64,000 nucleotides of DNA from Aeromicrobium sp. Leaf245 (GCF_942548115.1 NZ_OW824151.1:620001-684000); one strand, 5' to 3'; shown: positions 35,371 to 43,808, counted from the stretch's first letter. Notes: generated by a model not told the origin, from the sequence alone. Made by a program: numbers and translations.

Positions 35371-35436
35371 AGGTGGCGCGAGCCCGGGAACGCCATCCGA
35401 TCTGCCGAGACGACAGCCTCCGGGGCTCGCGCCACC
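35371..35436. other. Long stem-loop between convergent genes
   Basis: AGGTGGCGCGAGCCCGG (35371-35387) pairs with CCGGGGCTCGCGCCACCT (35420-35436), about 17 bp with one bulge, around a 32-base loop. It lies 27 bp downstream of the PucR 3 stop and could terminate that gene. The unusually large loop leaves a structured RNA possible. Confidence 0.6.
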
Positions 35437-35462
35437 TCGCGCGCTGGAGATGCACTCGGCAG

Positions 35463-36710
35463 CTACACCGCGCGCCGCCACGCCACGATGCTCGACTCCA
35501 GGGCCGACAGCAGGGCGAGGGTCTGGGTCGGCTCGTCCAGGCGCGAGCCGAAGAGCGCGTGCAGCCGGCGCAGGCGGTGCCGGACCGTCTGGTCGTGCAC
35601 GCCGAGCCGCGCCGCGAGGGCGGGAGCGCTGTCGCGGGTCTGCAGCCACAGCAGCATCGTCTCGGCCAGGGCCACCCGGCGCTTGGGCGACTGGGCCAGC
35701 AGGGGCGCCAGCACCTTCTCGTCCGCGAGCCGACGCAGCGCCGGGTCGGCGTGCTCGCACAGCCGGGACTGGTGCAGCTCGCAGTCGAGCACGTGGTCCT
35801 CCGGGGCCTCGATCACGCCGTCCTGCAGCAGCGACAGCCCGCGGCTGGTCCACCGCACCGCGCGGTGCACCTCGCTCGGGTCGACCGGCCACGACAGGGC
35901 GACGTCGGTGCCCGTGCGTCCCGCGAGGTGACGGGCCAGACGGGTGGCCGTCTCGGGGTCGGCCACCACGATCAGGCGGTCCTGGTGGACGCCGGACAGC
36001 GCCTCCTGGCAGGCCGAGACCATCGACGTCGAGGCCTGGTCGTGCGTGGTCACGGCGACGACGATCCGCTCGGGCAGCACCCACGAACATCGGTCGGCGA
36101 CCTCGCGGAGCCCCTCCGGTCCCGTGCCGTCCAGCAGGGCCACCAGCATGGCCGCGCGGCCCTGCTCCCGGACTTGCGTCGCACGGGCCCTCGTCTCCAC
36201 GAAGCCGGTGAACGCGTGCTCGAACAGCGCCGTCTGGTACGCGATGAGGCCGTCGCCGAGCGCCCCCACGACCTCGGCCGACTGGCCGAGCGCGGTCGCG
36301 GCGAGGCGCACGTCCGTCCACGACTCCTGCGTGGCGATGTGGTGCGCGGCCCGCATGGCGTCGAGGTTGAGGCCGGCCGCGGCCTGGTAGCTGCCGAGCC
36401 AGCGGTAGAAGGTGTAGATCTCGGTGCCGTAGGTGGGCGCTCCGGCGACGGTGTCGACGAAGACGGCCACCGCGCGGGTGATCGCCTCGTCGATGCCCTT
36501 GTGGATCACGGGATCGGCGTCGGCCGAGAACCCCGCGACCTCCTCCCGGATGCGGGTGACGATGCGTCGGGTCAGCTCCACCGAGCGCGGTCGGTAGCCG
36601 GCCACGACCGCGGCGTCGATCTGCGGAAGGCCCAGGACCTCCCGCAGCAGCTGGCGCTCCCGGCCGGACTCCGTCGGACGGGCGTCGCGCTCGTGTGCCA
36701 CTGCAGTCAT
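35463..36710 (-). CDS. PucR-type transcriptional regulator 3
   Basis: This 415-residue regulator has the PucR C-terminal HTH (LWLQTRDSAPALAARLGVHDQTVRHRLRRLHALFG, about 350-385) and tail SIVAWRRAV. The HTH is close to that of PucR 2 (shared TRDSAPA.AARLGVH.QTVR). The N-terminal helical region and a central GGDEF-like segment (RIVVAVTTHDQASTSMVSA) fit the family. The ATG at 36710 has a GGGGGAG ribosome site. Palindrome P5 is 126 bp upstream. It is the nearest PucR gene to the exported proteins and to the mce operon, so it is the best single candidate for the regulator of the shared palindrome. Confidence 0.84.
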   Translation of the reverse strand: MTAVAHERDARPTESGRERQLLREVLGLPQIDAAVVAGYRPRSVELTRRIVTRIREEVAGFSADADPVIHKGIDEAITRAVAVFVDTVAGAPTYGTEIYTFYRWLGSYQAAAGLNLDAMRAAHHIATQESWTDVRLAATALGQSAEVVGALGDGLIAYQTALFEHAFTGFVETRARATQVREQGRAAMLVALLDGTGPEGLREVADRCSWVLPERIVVAVTTHDQASTSMVSACQEALSGVHQDRLIVVADPETATRLARHLAGRTGTDVALSWPVDPSEVHRAVRWTSRGLSLLQDGVIEAPEDHVLDCELHQSRLCEHADPALRRLADEKVLAPLLAQSPKRRVALAETMLLWLQTRDSAPALAARLGVHDQTVRHRLRRLHALFGSRLDEPTQTLALLSALESSIVAWRRAV

Positions 36711-36835
36711 GTGTCTCCCCCTTGCTCGTGCCGCGAGCCCGAGGCCGCGCGGACGTTCCCTCGAGCACAGTCAAGGAGCAGGCGTCGCGTGGAGTCCAGG
36801 CTCGACGGACCGCCGCCATGGAATCGATCGGGAAC

Positions 36836-36853
36836 TTGTGACGCGGGTAACAA
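36836..36853. promoter_or_regulatory. Palindrome P5, variant (TTGTGA-N6-TAACAA)
   Basis: TTGTGACGCGGGTAACAA matches the other copies except for one change in each arm (C to G, G to A). It lies upstream of PucR 3, in the 169-bp gap below the XRE gene. It is the weakest of the six copies. Confidence 0.6.
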
Positions 36854-36879
36854 CTTCCTGCGCAGGTCGGAGAGTCAGG

Positions 36880-37092
36880 TCAGGGGCGCAGCAGGTCCAA
36901 CGGGTCGACGTCGAGGCGCGCGGCCAGGTGCTCGAGGCTGACGAGCGTCAGGTTCCGCTCGCCGCGCTCGACCGATCCGAGGTAGGTGCGGTGGTAGCCG
37001 AGCTGCTCGGCGAACTTCTCCTGGCTCAGGCCGAGGGACTCACGGTGCCGGCGCAGGCGCTGGCCGAGGATCTGCTGCAGTGGCTGGCTCAC
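36880..37092 (-). CDS. Small XRE-family HTH regulator
   Basis: This 70-residue protein is a bare Cro/C1-type helix-turn-helix: LGQRLRRHRESLGLSQEKFAEQLGYHRTYLGSVERGERNLTLVSLEHLAARLDVDPLDLL. It starts at a GTG at 37092. A perfect 10-bp inverted repeat (ACTCATCGGT / ACCGATGAGT) lies 23-48 bp upstream, and the same half-site recurs upstream of the DUF6907-like gene, which suggests autoregulation and joint control. It lies upstream of PucR 3 on the same strand. Confidence 0.82.
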   Translation of the reverse strand: MSQPLQQILGQRLRRHRESLGLSQEKFAEQLGYHRTYLGSVERGERNLTLVSLEHLAARLDVDPLDLLRP

Positions 37093-37109
37093 GCGTGCAG
37101 CGTGGCGCA

Positions 37110-37140
37110 GTGCGACTCATCGGTCGACAGACCGATGAGT
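37110..37140. promoter_or_regulatory. Inverted repeat upstream of the XRE gene
   Basis: ACTCATCGGT (37115-37124) and ACCGATGAGT (37131-37140) are perfect arms around CGACAG. The 15-bp string GTGCGACTCATCGGT starting at 37110 is repeated exactly at 37587-37601. It is probably the XRE operator. Confidence 0.65.
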
Positions 37141-37161
37141 AGCATCCGGCGGTCCCTCCGG

Positions 37162-37491
37162 TCACCGGTCGAGCTGGGCCTGGAGCGCCGTCGCGACCCG
37201 TCGCGCACTGTCCGGGGCGAGCACCAGGTGCTGACGCTGCTGGTCGGGCTCGCCGACGAAGACCCACTCCTCGGGCTCCCCGCAGCGACGGGTGCGCACG
37301 ACCAGCAGGTCGGTGGTCTGCGGACGCGGTCGGGCACTGCCCTGCTCCCGCACGCCGATCACGACGGGCAGGTAGTGGGGCGTGCCCTCGTGGTGACGAT
37401 CCTCCGGTGCGTCGTCCTCCCGGTGCGTCGAGGTGCACCAGGACGGGCACGGCTCGTGCAGCCAGCGGGGTCGGGCGTGGTCACCGTCCAT
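37162..37491 (-). CDS. DUF6907-like small protein
   Basis: This 109-residue protein contains CPSWCTSTHREDDAPEDRHHEGTPHYLPVV, a Cys/His pattern reminiscent of the actinobacterial DUF6907 group, and a C-terminal part APDSARRVATALQAQLD. It has no signal peptide or TM segment. Its function is unknown. It lies 69 bp upstream of the XRE gene on the same strand, a common pairing in actinobacteria. A copy of the putative XRE half-site lies about 95 bp upstream of its ATG. Confidence 0.6.
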   Translation of the reverse strand: MDGDHARPRWLHEPCPSWCTSTHREDDAPEDRHHEGTPHYLPVVIGVREQGSARPRPQTTDLLVVRTRRCGEPEEWVFVGEPDQQRQHLVLAPDSARRVATALQAQLDR

Positions 37492-37586
37492 GCAGGGTCC
37501 CTTCGTCGTTGCGCCCGGAAAGGGGTGTCCAGCCCACGCTAGGGCGCGCTCCGGACACGGGTCGTGCGCTCGTGCCCGGCTCCAGG

Positions 37587-37601
37587 GTGCGACTCATCGG
37601 T
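37587..37601. promoter_or_regulatory. Second copy of the putative XRE half-site
   Basis: GTGCGACTCATCGGT is identical to 37110-37124 and lies upstream of the DUF6907-like gene. It lacks the matching inverted arm. Confidence 0.45.
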
Positions 37602-37648
37602 AGCGGTGCGACGTCTCGCGGGCCGCCGCGGCGCGGGCCCGCCGAAAG

Positions 37649-37666
37649 TTGTCACGCGGCTGACAA
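37649..37666. promoter_or_regulatory. Palindrome P6 upstream of the mce operon
   Basis: TTGTCACGCGGCTGACAA lies 130 bp before the first mce gene at 37796. It is the site that connects the transporter to the PucR-linked set of promoters. Confidence 0.75.
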
Positions 37667-37795
37667 GAAATGACCGGCAGGCACGCTCTGTGGCCCTGGG
37701 CCTGGCGGCGTGGCCTGCGACACACCTACGGTCGGCCACGGTCGTGACGCACCCAGGATGCGTCGGGCCTGCAGGACGACGGAGGGGCGAAGAGC

Positions 37796-39556
37796 ATGGG
37801 CGGAAGCGTCGAGGTGCGGGGACTGACGAAGTCCTTCGGGCGCCAGAACATCTGGCACGACGTCACCCTCACGTTGCCGCCGGGGGAGATCACCGCGCTG
37901 CTCGGCCCCTCGGGAACCGGCAAGTCCGTCTTCCTCAAGTCCCTCATGGGCATCGTGGACCCCGAGCGCGGCGAGGTGCTGATCGACGGCGTCGACATGG
38001 TGTCGGTCAAGGAGGCCCACCGCCTCGAGCTGCGCAAGAAGTTCGGCGTGCTGTTCCAGGACGGTGCGCTCTTCGGCTCGATGAACGTGTACGACAACGT
38101 CGCCTTCCCGCTGCGCGAGCACACCCGCATGAGCGAGGAGGAGATCCGCCAGGTCGTCCTCGACCGGCTCGACATGGTGGGCCTGCTCGGTACCGAGCAC
38201 AAGGTGCCCGGCGAGATCTCCGGCGGCATGAAGAAGCGGGCCGGCCTGGCCCGCGCGCTCGTGACCGACCCCGAGATCATCCTCATCGACGAGCCCGACT
38301 CCGGCCTCGACCCGGTGCGCACCTCCAACCTCGCCCAGCTGCTCGTCGACGTGAACACCGCAACCGACGCCACGATGCTCGTGGTCACCCACAACATCGA
38401 GCTGGCGCGCACGCTGCCCGACAACCTCGGCATGCTCTACCGCCGCGAGCTCGTCATGTTCGGTCCGCGCGAGGAGTTCCTGCTCACCGACCACCCGGTC
38501 GTCAGCCAGTTCATGAGCGGCGACCCAGAGGGTCCGATCGGCATGAGCGAGGAGAACGACCACCGCACGATCGACCTCTTCGACGAGCCCGTGGACTACG
38601 GCGCGGGTGGCCCCCTGCGCCACGGCGGAGCCCGCGCGATCGAGGTGCTGCCCCGCCAGCTCGAGCCCCGCTCGGGGGGTGCTCGACCCAGCTCCGTACG
38701 CCACCGTGAGCGGGTCAGCGCGGGCAACGCACCGCTCTACGTGGCCGACGACGACGACACCCACCGAGTCCCGCCGAACCCGACGTCAGGTGCCGTCGCG
38801 CGGTCGCTGACCGCCACCGGCGACGTCTTCGCCCTCGCCCTCGACACCACCCGCGCCACGTTCCGCCGGCCCTTCGCCGCGCGCGAGGCGCTCGAGCAGT
38901 TCTGGTTCGTCGTGAGCGTCTCGTGGATCCCCGCGATCCTCGTCGCCATCCCGTTCGGGGCGGTCATCGCCCTCCAGCTCGGCACGCTCACGGTGCAGGT
39001 CGGTGCCCAGTCGTTCACGGGTGCGGCGAGCGTGCTCGCGGTCGTCCAGCAGGCGGCTCCGATCGTCACGAGCCTCGTGATCGCCGGGGCGGGTGGTGCA
39101 GCCATCTGCGCCGACCTCGGCTCGCGCCGCATCCGCGACGAGATCGACGCGATGCGGGTGATCGGCGTGAACCCCGTGCAACGCCTCGTGGTGCCGCGCG
39201 TGCTCGCTTGCATCGGCGCCGCGATCCTGCTCAACGGCCTGGTGTCGGTCGTCGGCGTCGTCGGCGGCTACGTCTTCAACGTCATGGTGCAGGGCGGCAC
39301 GCCCGGCGCCTACCTGTCCAGCTTCACCGCGCTGGCGCAGATCTCCGACCTGTGGGTCGGCGAGCTCAAGGCCGTGGTGTTCGGCTTCATCGCCGGCATC
39401 GTGGCCTGCCACCGGGGGCTCAACACCGCTCCCGGCCCGAAGGGCGTGGGCGACTCGGTGAACCAGTCGGTGGTCATCACGTTCCTGCTGCTGTTCTTCG
39501 TCAACTTCGTGATCACCACGCTGTACCTGCAGCTCGTCCCGGGCAAGGGAGCCTGA
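37796..39556 (+). CDS. MceG-type ATPase fused to a YrbE permease
   Basis: This 586-residue protein joins two parts that are normally separate. Residues 1-250 are an MlaF/MceG ABC ATPase: Walker A GPSGTGKS (37-44), the signature SGGMKKRAGLARAL, Walker B ILIDEPDSGLDP and the switch His in VTHN. An MceG-like tail follows (GPIGMSEENDHRT) and then an acidic linker to about 340. Residues 340-586 are a YrbEA permease with the RDEIDAMRVIGVNPVQRLVVPRVLA coupling helix and five to six TM segments. No internal stop or good restart is visible. A GGAGGGG site precedes the ATG. It would power Mce import of lipids across the envelope, with the YrbEB gene 1 bp downstream. Confidence 0.85.
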   Translation: MGGSVEVRGLTKSFGRQNIWHDVTLTLPPGEITALLGPSGTGKSVFLKSLMGIVDPERGEVLIDGVDMVSVKEAHRLELRKKFGVLFQDGALFGSMNVYDNVAFPLREHTRMSEEEIRQVVLDRLDMVGLLGTEHKVPGEISGGMKKRAGLARALVTDPEIILIDEPDSGLDPVRTSNLAQLLVDVNTATDATMLVVTHNIELARTLPDNLGMLYRRELVMFGPREEFLLTDHPVVSQFMSGDPEGPIGMSEENDHRTIDLFDEPVDYGAGGPLRHGGARAIEVLPRQLEPRSGGARPSSVRHRERVSAGNAPLYVADDDDTHRVPPNPTSGAVARSLTATGDVFALALDTTRATFRRPFAAREALEQFWFVVSVSWIPAILVAIPFGAVIALQLGTLTVQVGAQSFTGAASVLAVVQQAAPIVTSLVIAGAGGAAICADLGSRRIRDEIDAMRVIGVNPVQRLVVPRVLACIGAAILLNGLVSVVGVVGGYVFNVMVQGGTPGAYLSSFTALAQISDLWVGELKAVVFGFIAGIVACHRGLNTAPGPKGVGDSVNQSVVITFLLLFFVNFVITTLYLQLVPGKGA

Positions 39557-39557
39557 C

Positions 39558-40466
39558 ATGACGGTCGCACCGCCCCAGGGGCCCGGAGCCGGAGGGCGCA
39601 CGCCCCGGCCCGAGCCGACGCCCGAGGAGCTCGGCATCGACGACCGACCCGCCCGCTGGTGGGACCGGCCGATCGACGCCGTCGCCGCGGCCGGCGCCGA
39701 GCTGCGCTTCTACGGTCGCGTGCTGGCCTGGATCCCGGCCACCGTCCGGCGCTACCCGCGCGACATCCTCCGGCTGCTGTCGGAGGTCAGCTTCGGCTCG
39801 GGGGCCCTCGCGGTCATCGGCGGCACCATCGGTGTGATGCTCGGCATGACGCTCTTCGTCGGCAGCGTGGTCGGCATGCAGGGCTACGCGGCCCTCGACC
39901 AGATCGGCACGTCGGCCCTGAACGGCTTCATCTCCGCCTACTTCAACACCCGCGAGATCGCGCCGCTCGTGGCCGCGCTCGCGCTGTCGGCCACGGTCGG
40001 CTCGGGCTTCACGGCGCAGCTGGGTGCCATGAAGATCAACGAGGAGGTCGACGCCCTCACGGTCATGGCGGTGCCGAGCGTGCCCTACCTCGTCACCACC
40101 CGCGTGGTCGCCGGCTTCGTCGCGATCATCCCGCTGTACGTGATCGGCCTGCTCACGTCGTACTTCGGCGCCCGGATGGTCACCGTCCACCTGTACGGGC
40201 AGTCGGCCGGCACGTACGACCACTACTTCTCGCTGTTCCTGCCGCCGATCGACATCCTGCTGTCGTTCGCCAAGGTGCTGGTCTTCGCCGTCCTCATCAT
40301 CCTCATCCACTGCCGGCTCGGGTTCATGGCGCAGGGCGGGCCCGCCGGCGTCGGCATCGCGGTCGGCACGGCGGTGCGCCGCAGCATCGTCACCGTCGCG
40401 GTGCTCGACCTCGTGCTGTCGATGGCCCTGTGGGGCACCACCACGACCGTGCGGATCGCTGGATGA
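39558..40466 (+). CDS. yrbEB: YrbEB permease of the Mce transporter
   Basis: This 302-residue MlaE-type permease has a Pro-rich N-terminal extension, then about five to six TM helices and the conserved coupling segment KINEEVDALTVMAVPSVPYLVTTRVVAG. It forms the membrane core with the YrbEA half of the preceding fusion. The start is 1 bp after the fusion stop, and its own stop overlaps mceA (ATGA). Confidence 0.93.
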   Translation: MTVAPPQGPGAGGRTPRPEPTPEELGIDDRPARWWDRPIDAVAAAGAELRFYGRVLAWIPATVRRYPRDILRLLSEVSFGSGALAVIGGTIGVMLGMTLFVGSVVGMQGYAALDQIGTSALNGFISAYFNTREIAPLVAALALSATVGSGFTAQLGAMKINEEVDALTVMAVPSVPYLVTTRVVAGFVAIIPLYVIGLLTSYFGARMVTVHLYGQSAGTYDHYFSLFLPPIDILLSFAKVLVFAVLIILIHCRLGFMAQGGPAGVGIAVGTAVRRSIVTVAVLDLVLSMALWGTTTTVRIAG

Positions 40467-41764
40467 GCGCGCGCCGAGGCGCCCCGCGCTGGGTCGACGT
40501 GCTGCTCGGCCTGGGCTACGGGCTCGTCGTCGTGGCGCTCGTCGGGGGCGCGGTGCTCGCCTACAACAGGGCGTTCGTGCCGCGCTCCGACGTCGAGCTG
40601 CGCACCGACGCGATCGGCAACGCCCTGCAGAAGGGATCGGACGTGAAGCTGCACGGCGTCCCGGTGGGCGAGGTCTCGAAGATCACCACGGCCGACGACG
40701 GAGCCGTCCTCACGCTCGCGCTCCAGCCCGAGGTCCTGGAGCGGCTGGCGCCCGACACCACCGGCCGGCTGCTGCCCAAGACGTTGTTCGGCGAGCGCTA
40801 CGTCGAGCTGCAGACCACGGCCCCGGCAGGCGGCCACCTGCAGGCGGGTGCGGTCATCGAGCAGGACGCGTCGGCGGAGGCGATCGAGCTGCAGAAGGTG
40901 CTCGACGAGCTGCTCCCGCTGCTGCAGTCCATCCAGCCCGAGAAGCTGCAGTCCACCCTCAACGAGCTCGCGACGATGCTGCGCGGCCGCGGTGGCGAGC
41001 TGGGCGACACGCTCCAGGCGTGGGGCGAGTACGTGCAGCGGCTCCAGCCCAGCGTGCCGCTGCTGGCCGAGGACCTCGACCGGCTCGGCACCGTGGCCGA
41101 GACCTATGCCGACGCCGCTCCCGACCTGCTCACGGCACTCGACGACCTCACGACCACGTCGGGCACCCTGGTGGCCAAGGGCCAGGCGCTCACCGAGGTG
41201 TACGAGCGGGTCATCGCGTCGGCCGACGAGAGCCGGGGCTGGGTGGCCGGCAACGCGAGCACCATCGAGATCCTGGCCGAGGACAGTCGCAAGGCGCTCG
41301 AGGCCGCGGCGCCCTACGCGCGCACGTTCCCGTGCCTGCTGCGGTCGGCCCGGCAGTTCATCCCGCGGATGGACCGGGTGCTCGGCAAGGGCACGGACCA
41401 GCCCGGTCTGAAGGTGGTGCTCAACGTCAGCCCGCCGCGCAGCGGCTACCGGCCCGGGCGCGACACCCCGTCGTTCAGCGGCGGTGGCAAGCCGTCGTGC
41501 CCCTACGTCCCCACCGGAGCCACCGCGCGGGCGTCGTCCGCGACCACGAGGTCCGAGCCCGAGGCGATCCAGCCGCCCGCCTACGACCCGCGCGGGTCCG
41601 CGGTGGCGTCGGCGGGCCTGGGCGAGGCGAACTCGCCGGCCGAGAACCAGCTGATCGCCGAGCTGGTCGCGCCGAGCCAGGGCATGAGCCCCCAGGACTA
41701 CCCGCGCTGGGCGAGCCTGCTCGTCGGTCCGACGCTGCGCGGCACGAAGGTGGAGCTGCGATGA
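40463..41764 (+). CDS. mceA: MceA-family protein
   Basis: This 433-residue protein has a single N-terminal TM segment (VLLGLGYGLVVVALVGGAVLAY) and an MCE domain at about 40-115 (VELRTDAIGNALQKGSDVKLHGVPVGEV). Coiled helices follow (about 150-290), then a Pro/Ser-rich C-terminus. MCE subunits form a hexameric, needle-like tunnel for lipid passage. It is named by position as the first of six mce genes. Both ends overlap neighbours by four bases. Confidence 0.93.
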   Translation: MSARRGAPRWVDVLLGLGYGLVVVALVGGAVLAYNRAFVPRSDVELRTDAIGNALQKGSDVKLHGVPVGEVSKITTADDGAVLTLALQPEVLERLAPDTTGRLLPKTLFGERYVELQTTAPAGGHLQAGAVIEQDASAEAIELQKVLDELLPLLQSIQPEKLQSTLNELATMLRGRGGELGDTLQAWGEYVQRLQPSVPLLAEDLDRLGTVAETYADAAPDLLTALDDLTTTSGTLVAKGQALTEVYERVIASADESRGWVAGNASTIEILAEDSRKALEAAAPYARTFPCLLRSARQFIPRMDRVLGKGTDQPGLKVVLNVSPPRSGYRPGRDTPSFSGGGKPSCPYVPTGATARASSATTRSEPEAIQPPAYDPRGSAVASAGLGEANSPAENQLIAELVAPSQGMSPQDYPRWASLLVGPTLRGTKVELR

Positions 41765-42774
41765 AGACGCTCGTCCTCAAGAGCCTGGTGTTCACGGTCG
41801 TCACCGTGCTCGCGACCGTGGCGCTGGCCGGGACCATCCGCAACTCGACGCCCGGCTCGTCGAGCAGCTACACGGCGCTGTTCTCCGACGCCACGAGCCT
41901 GAACCGCGGCGACGACATCCGCATGGCCGGGGTGAAGGTCGGCACGGTGACCGAGGTGGCCGTGCACGACAACCGCGTGGCCGGGGTCGAGTTCACCGTG
42001 CAGGACGCCGTGCGGCTGCCCCGTGGGACCACCGCCCAGCTGCGCTTCCGCAACCTCGTCGGCCAGCGGTACATCTCGCTCGAGCCGCCGGAGGTCGCGG
42101 ACACCGACACGCTGCCGACCGGTCACACGTTCGGCCTGGAGGAGACGCGGCCGGCCCTCGACCTGACCATGCTGTTCAACGGCTTCCAGCCGCTCATGCA
42201 GTTCCTCGACCCGAAGGACGTCAACGCCCTCAGCGGGCAGATCATCGCCGTGTTCCAGGGCGAGGGCGCCACCGTCGAGGGGCTGCTCTCCAGCACGGCC
42301 AGCCTCACGTCGACCCTGGCCGAGAAGGACCAGGTCATCGGCGAGCTGATCGACAACCTCACGTCGGTGCTCACCACGGTGAACGGGCGGTCCGACGAGC
42401 TCGACCGGACCATCATCACGCTGCAGCAGCTCGTCTCGGGTCTCGCCGAGGACCGCGAGACCATCGGCGACACCCTCGACGGCATGGGCCGGCTCACGAG
42501 CAGCGTCGCCGACCTCCTGGAGGAGGGGCGCCGACCGCTCAAGGACTCCATCGCCTCGCTCGGCTCGCTGTCCGGAGAGCTGGCGGACGCCGAGGACGTG
42601 CTGAACCGCTTCTTCGACACCCTGCCGGGCAAGCTCGACCGCATCGGACGCACGGCGTCCTACGGGTCCTGGATCAACTTCTACGAGTGCGAGATCACGG
42701 GTGTCATCCCGCGTCCCGAGGGCTACTTCGGCGACCTCGGTGCCCAGCCCGTCGCGAAGAGGTGCACCGCATGA
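41761..42774 (+). CDS. mceB: MceB-family protein
   Basis: This 337-residue protein has an N-terminal TM/signal anchor (LVLKSLVFTVVTVLATVALAG) and an MCE domain (YTALFSDATSLNRGDDIRMAGVKVGTV). A long helical part (LNALSGQ... to DEDVLNRFF) ends with INFYECEITGVIPRPEG, a C-terminal segment that is typical of MceB. The ATG at 41761 overlaps the mceA stop (ATGA). Confidence 0.92.
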   Translation: MKTLVLKSLVFTVVTVLATVALAGTIRNSTPGSSSSYTALFSDATSLNRGDDIRMAGVKVGTVTEVAVHDNRVAGVEFTVQDAVRLPRGTTAQLRFRNLVGQRYISLEPPEVADTDTLPTGHTFGLEETRPALDLTMLFNGFQPLMQFLDPKDVNALSGQIIAVFQGEGATVEGLLSSTASLTSTLAEKDQVIGELIDNLTSVLTTVNGRSDELDRTIITLQQLVSGLAEDRETIGDTLDGMGRLTSSVADLLEEGRRPLKDSIASLGSLSGELADAEDVLNRFFDTLPGKLDRIGRTASYGSWINFYECEITGVIPRPEGYFGDLGAQPVAKRCTA

Positions 42775-43808
42775 CCCGGACACGCAAGGCTCCCCGCTTC
42801 CCGACGGCGTTCGCGGAGCGCAACCGCGTCGTGATCGCCGTCGTCGGGCTGCTGACCATGGCGATCGTCTTCCTGCTCGCCTTCAACGCCCAGGCCCTGC
42901 CGATCATCGGCGGCGGAAGCACCTACCAGGCGCAGTTCGCCGAGGCCGGTGGGCTCAAGCCGGGCAACGAGGTCCGCGTGGCCGGGGTCAAGGTCGGCGA
43001 GGTGACGGGGCTGGAGCTCGACGGCGACACGGTGGTCGTGACCTTCCGGGCCAAGGACGTTCGGGTCGGACCGCAGTCGCGGGCGGCCATCAAGGTCAAG
43101 ACCACGCTGGGCCAGAAGTTCCTGGCCGTCGACCCGCTCGGGGCCGGCGAGATCGACGGGCCCATCCCGTTGCAGCGCACGAGCACGCCGTACGACGTCA
43201 ACGCGGCGTTCTCCGACCTCTCCGACACGATCGGCGAGATCGACACCGCCCAGCTCGAGACCAGCCTCGACGTCCTGTCCGACACCTTCGAGGACACGCC
43301 GAAGGCGGTGCGCGAGTCCGTCGCCGGGCTGACCGACCTCTCGCGCGTCGTGGCCAAGCGCGACGACGAGCTCGCCGCGCTGCTGGCCTCCACGCGTGAG
43401 GTCAGCGGCACCCTCAAGGACCGCAACGCCGAGTTCGCGAAGCTCCTGCAGGACGGCAGCAGCCTGCTCGAGGAGCTCGCGTCCCGTCGCGAGACGGTGC
43501 AGGCGCTGCTCGACGGCACCGAGCGGCTGGGCACCCAGCTCACCGGCCTGGTGCGCGACAACGAGGAGCAGCTGCGGCCGGCCCTCGCCAAGCTCGACGA
43601 CGTGGCCGAGATCCTCCAGGCCAACCAGAGCAAGCTCGAGGCCTCCTTGCGGCGCCTCGGTCCGTACTACCGCACGCTCGCGTCGGCGACCGGCAACGGT
43701 CCGTGGGTCGACGCCTACATCTGCGGACTGTTCGATGCCAGCGGCGCACCCGAGCTGCGCAACGACGTGGCCCGTGACTGCGCACCGAAGAAGGGAGGGG
43801 GCCAGTGA
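42771..43808 (+). CDS. mceC: MceC-family protein
   Basis: This 345-residue protein has one TM segment (VVIAVVGLLTMAIVFLLAF), an MCE domain (YQAQFAEAGGLKPGNEVRVAGVKVGEVTGL) and an extended coiled region up to about 310. The C-terminus YICGLFDASGAPELRND is typical of MceC/D. It overlaps mceB by ATGA and mceD by GTGA. Confidence 0.92.
   Translation: MTRTRKAPRFPTAFAERNRVVIAVVGLLTMAIVFLLAFNAQALPIIGGGSTYQAQFAEAGGLKPGNEVRVAGVKVGEVTGLELDGDTVVVTFRAKDVRVGPQSRAAIKVKTTLGQKFLAVDPLGAGEIDGPIPLQRTSTPYDVNAAFSDLSDTIGEIDTAQLETSLDVLSDTFEDTPKAVRESVAGLTDLSRVVAKRDDELAALLASTREVSGTLKDRNAEFAKLLQDGSSLLEELASRRETVQALLDGTERLGTQLTGLVRDNEEQLRPALAKLDDVAEILQANQSKLEASLRRLGPYYRTLASATGNGPWVDAYICGLFDASGAPELRNDVARDCAPKKGGGQ

Noticed and set aside
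35371..35436. tRNA or known riboswitch
   Set aside because: The stem-loop has no cloverleaf, no T-loop sequence and no riboswitch core that I recognise, so I list it only as a stem-loop.
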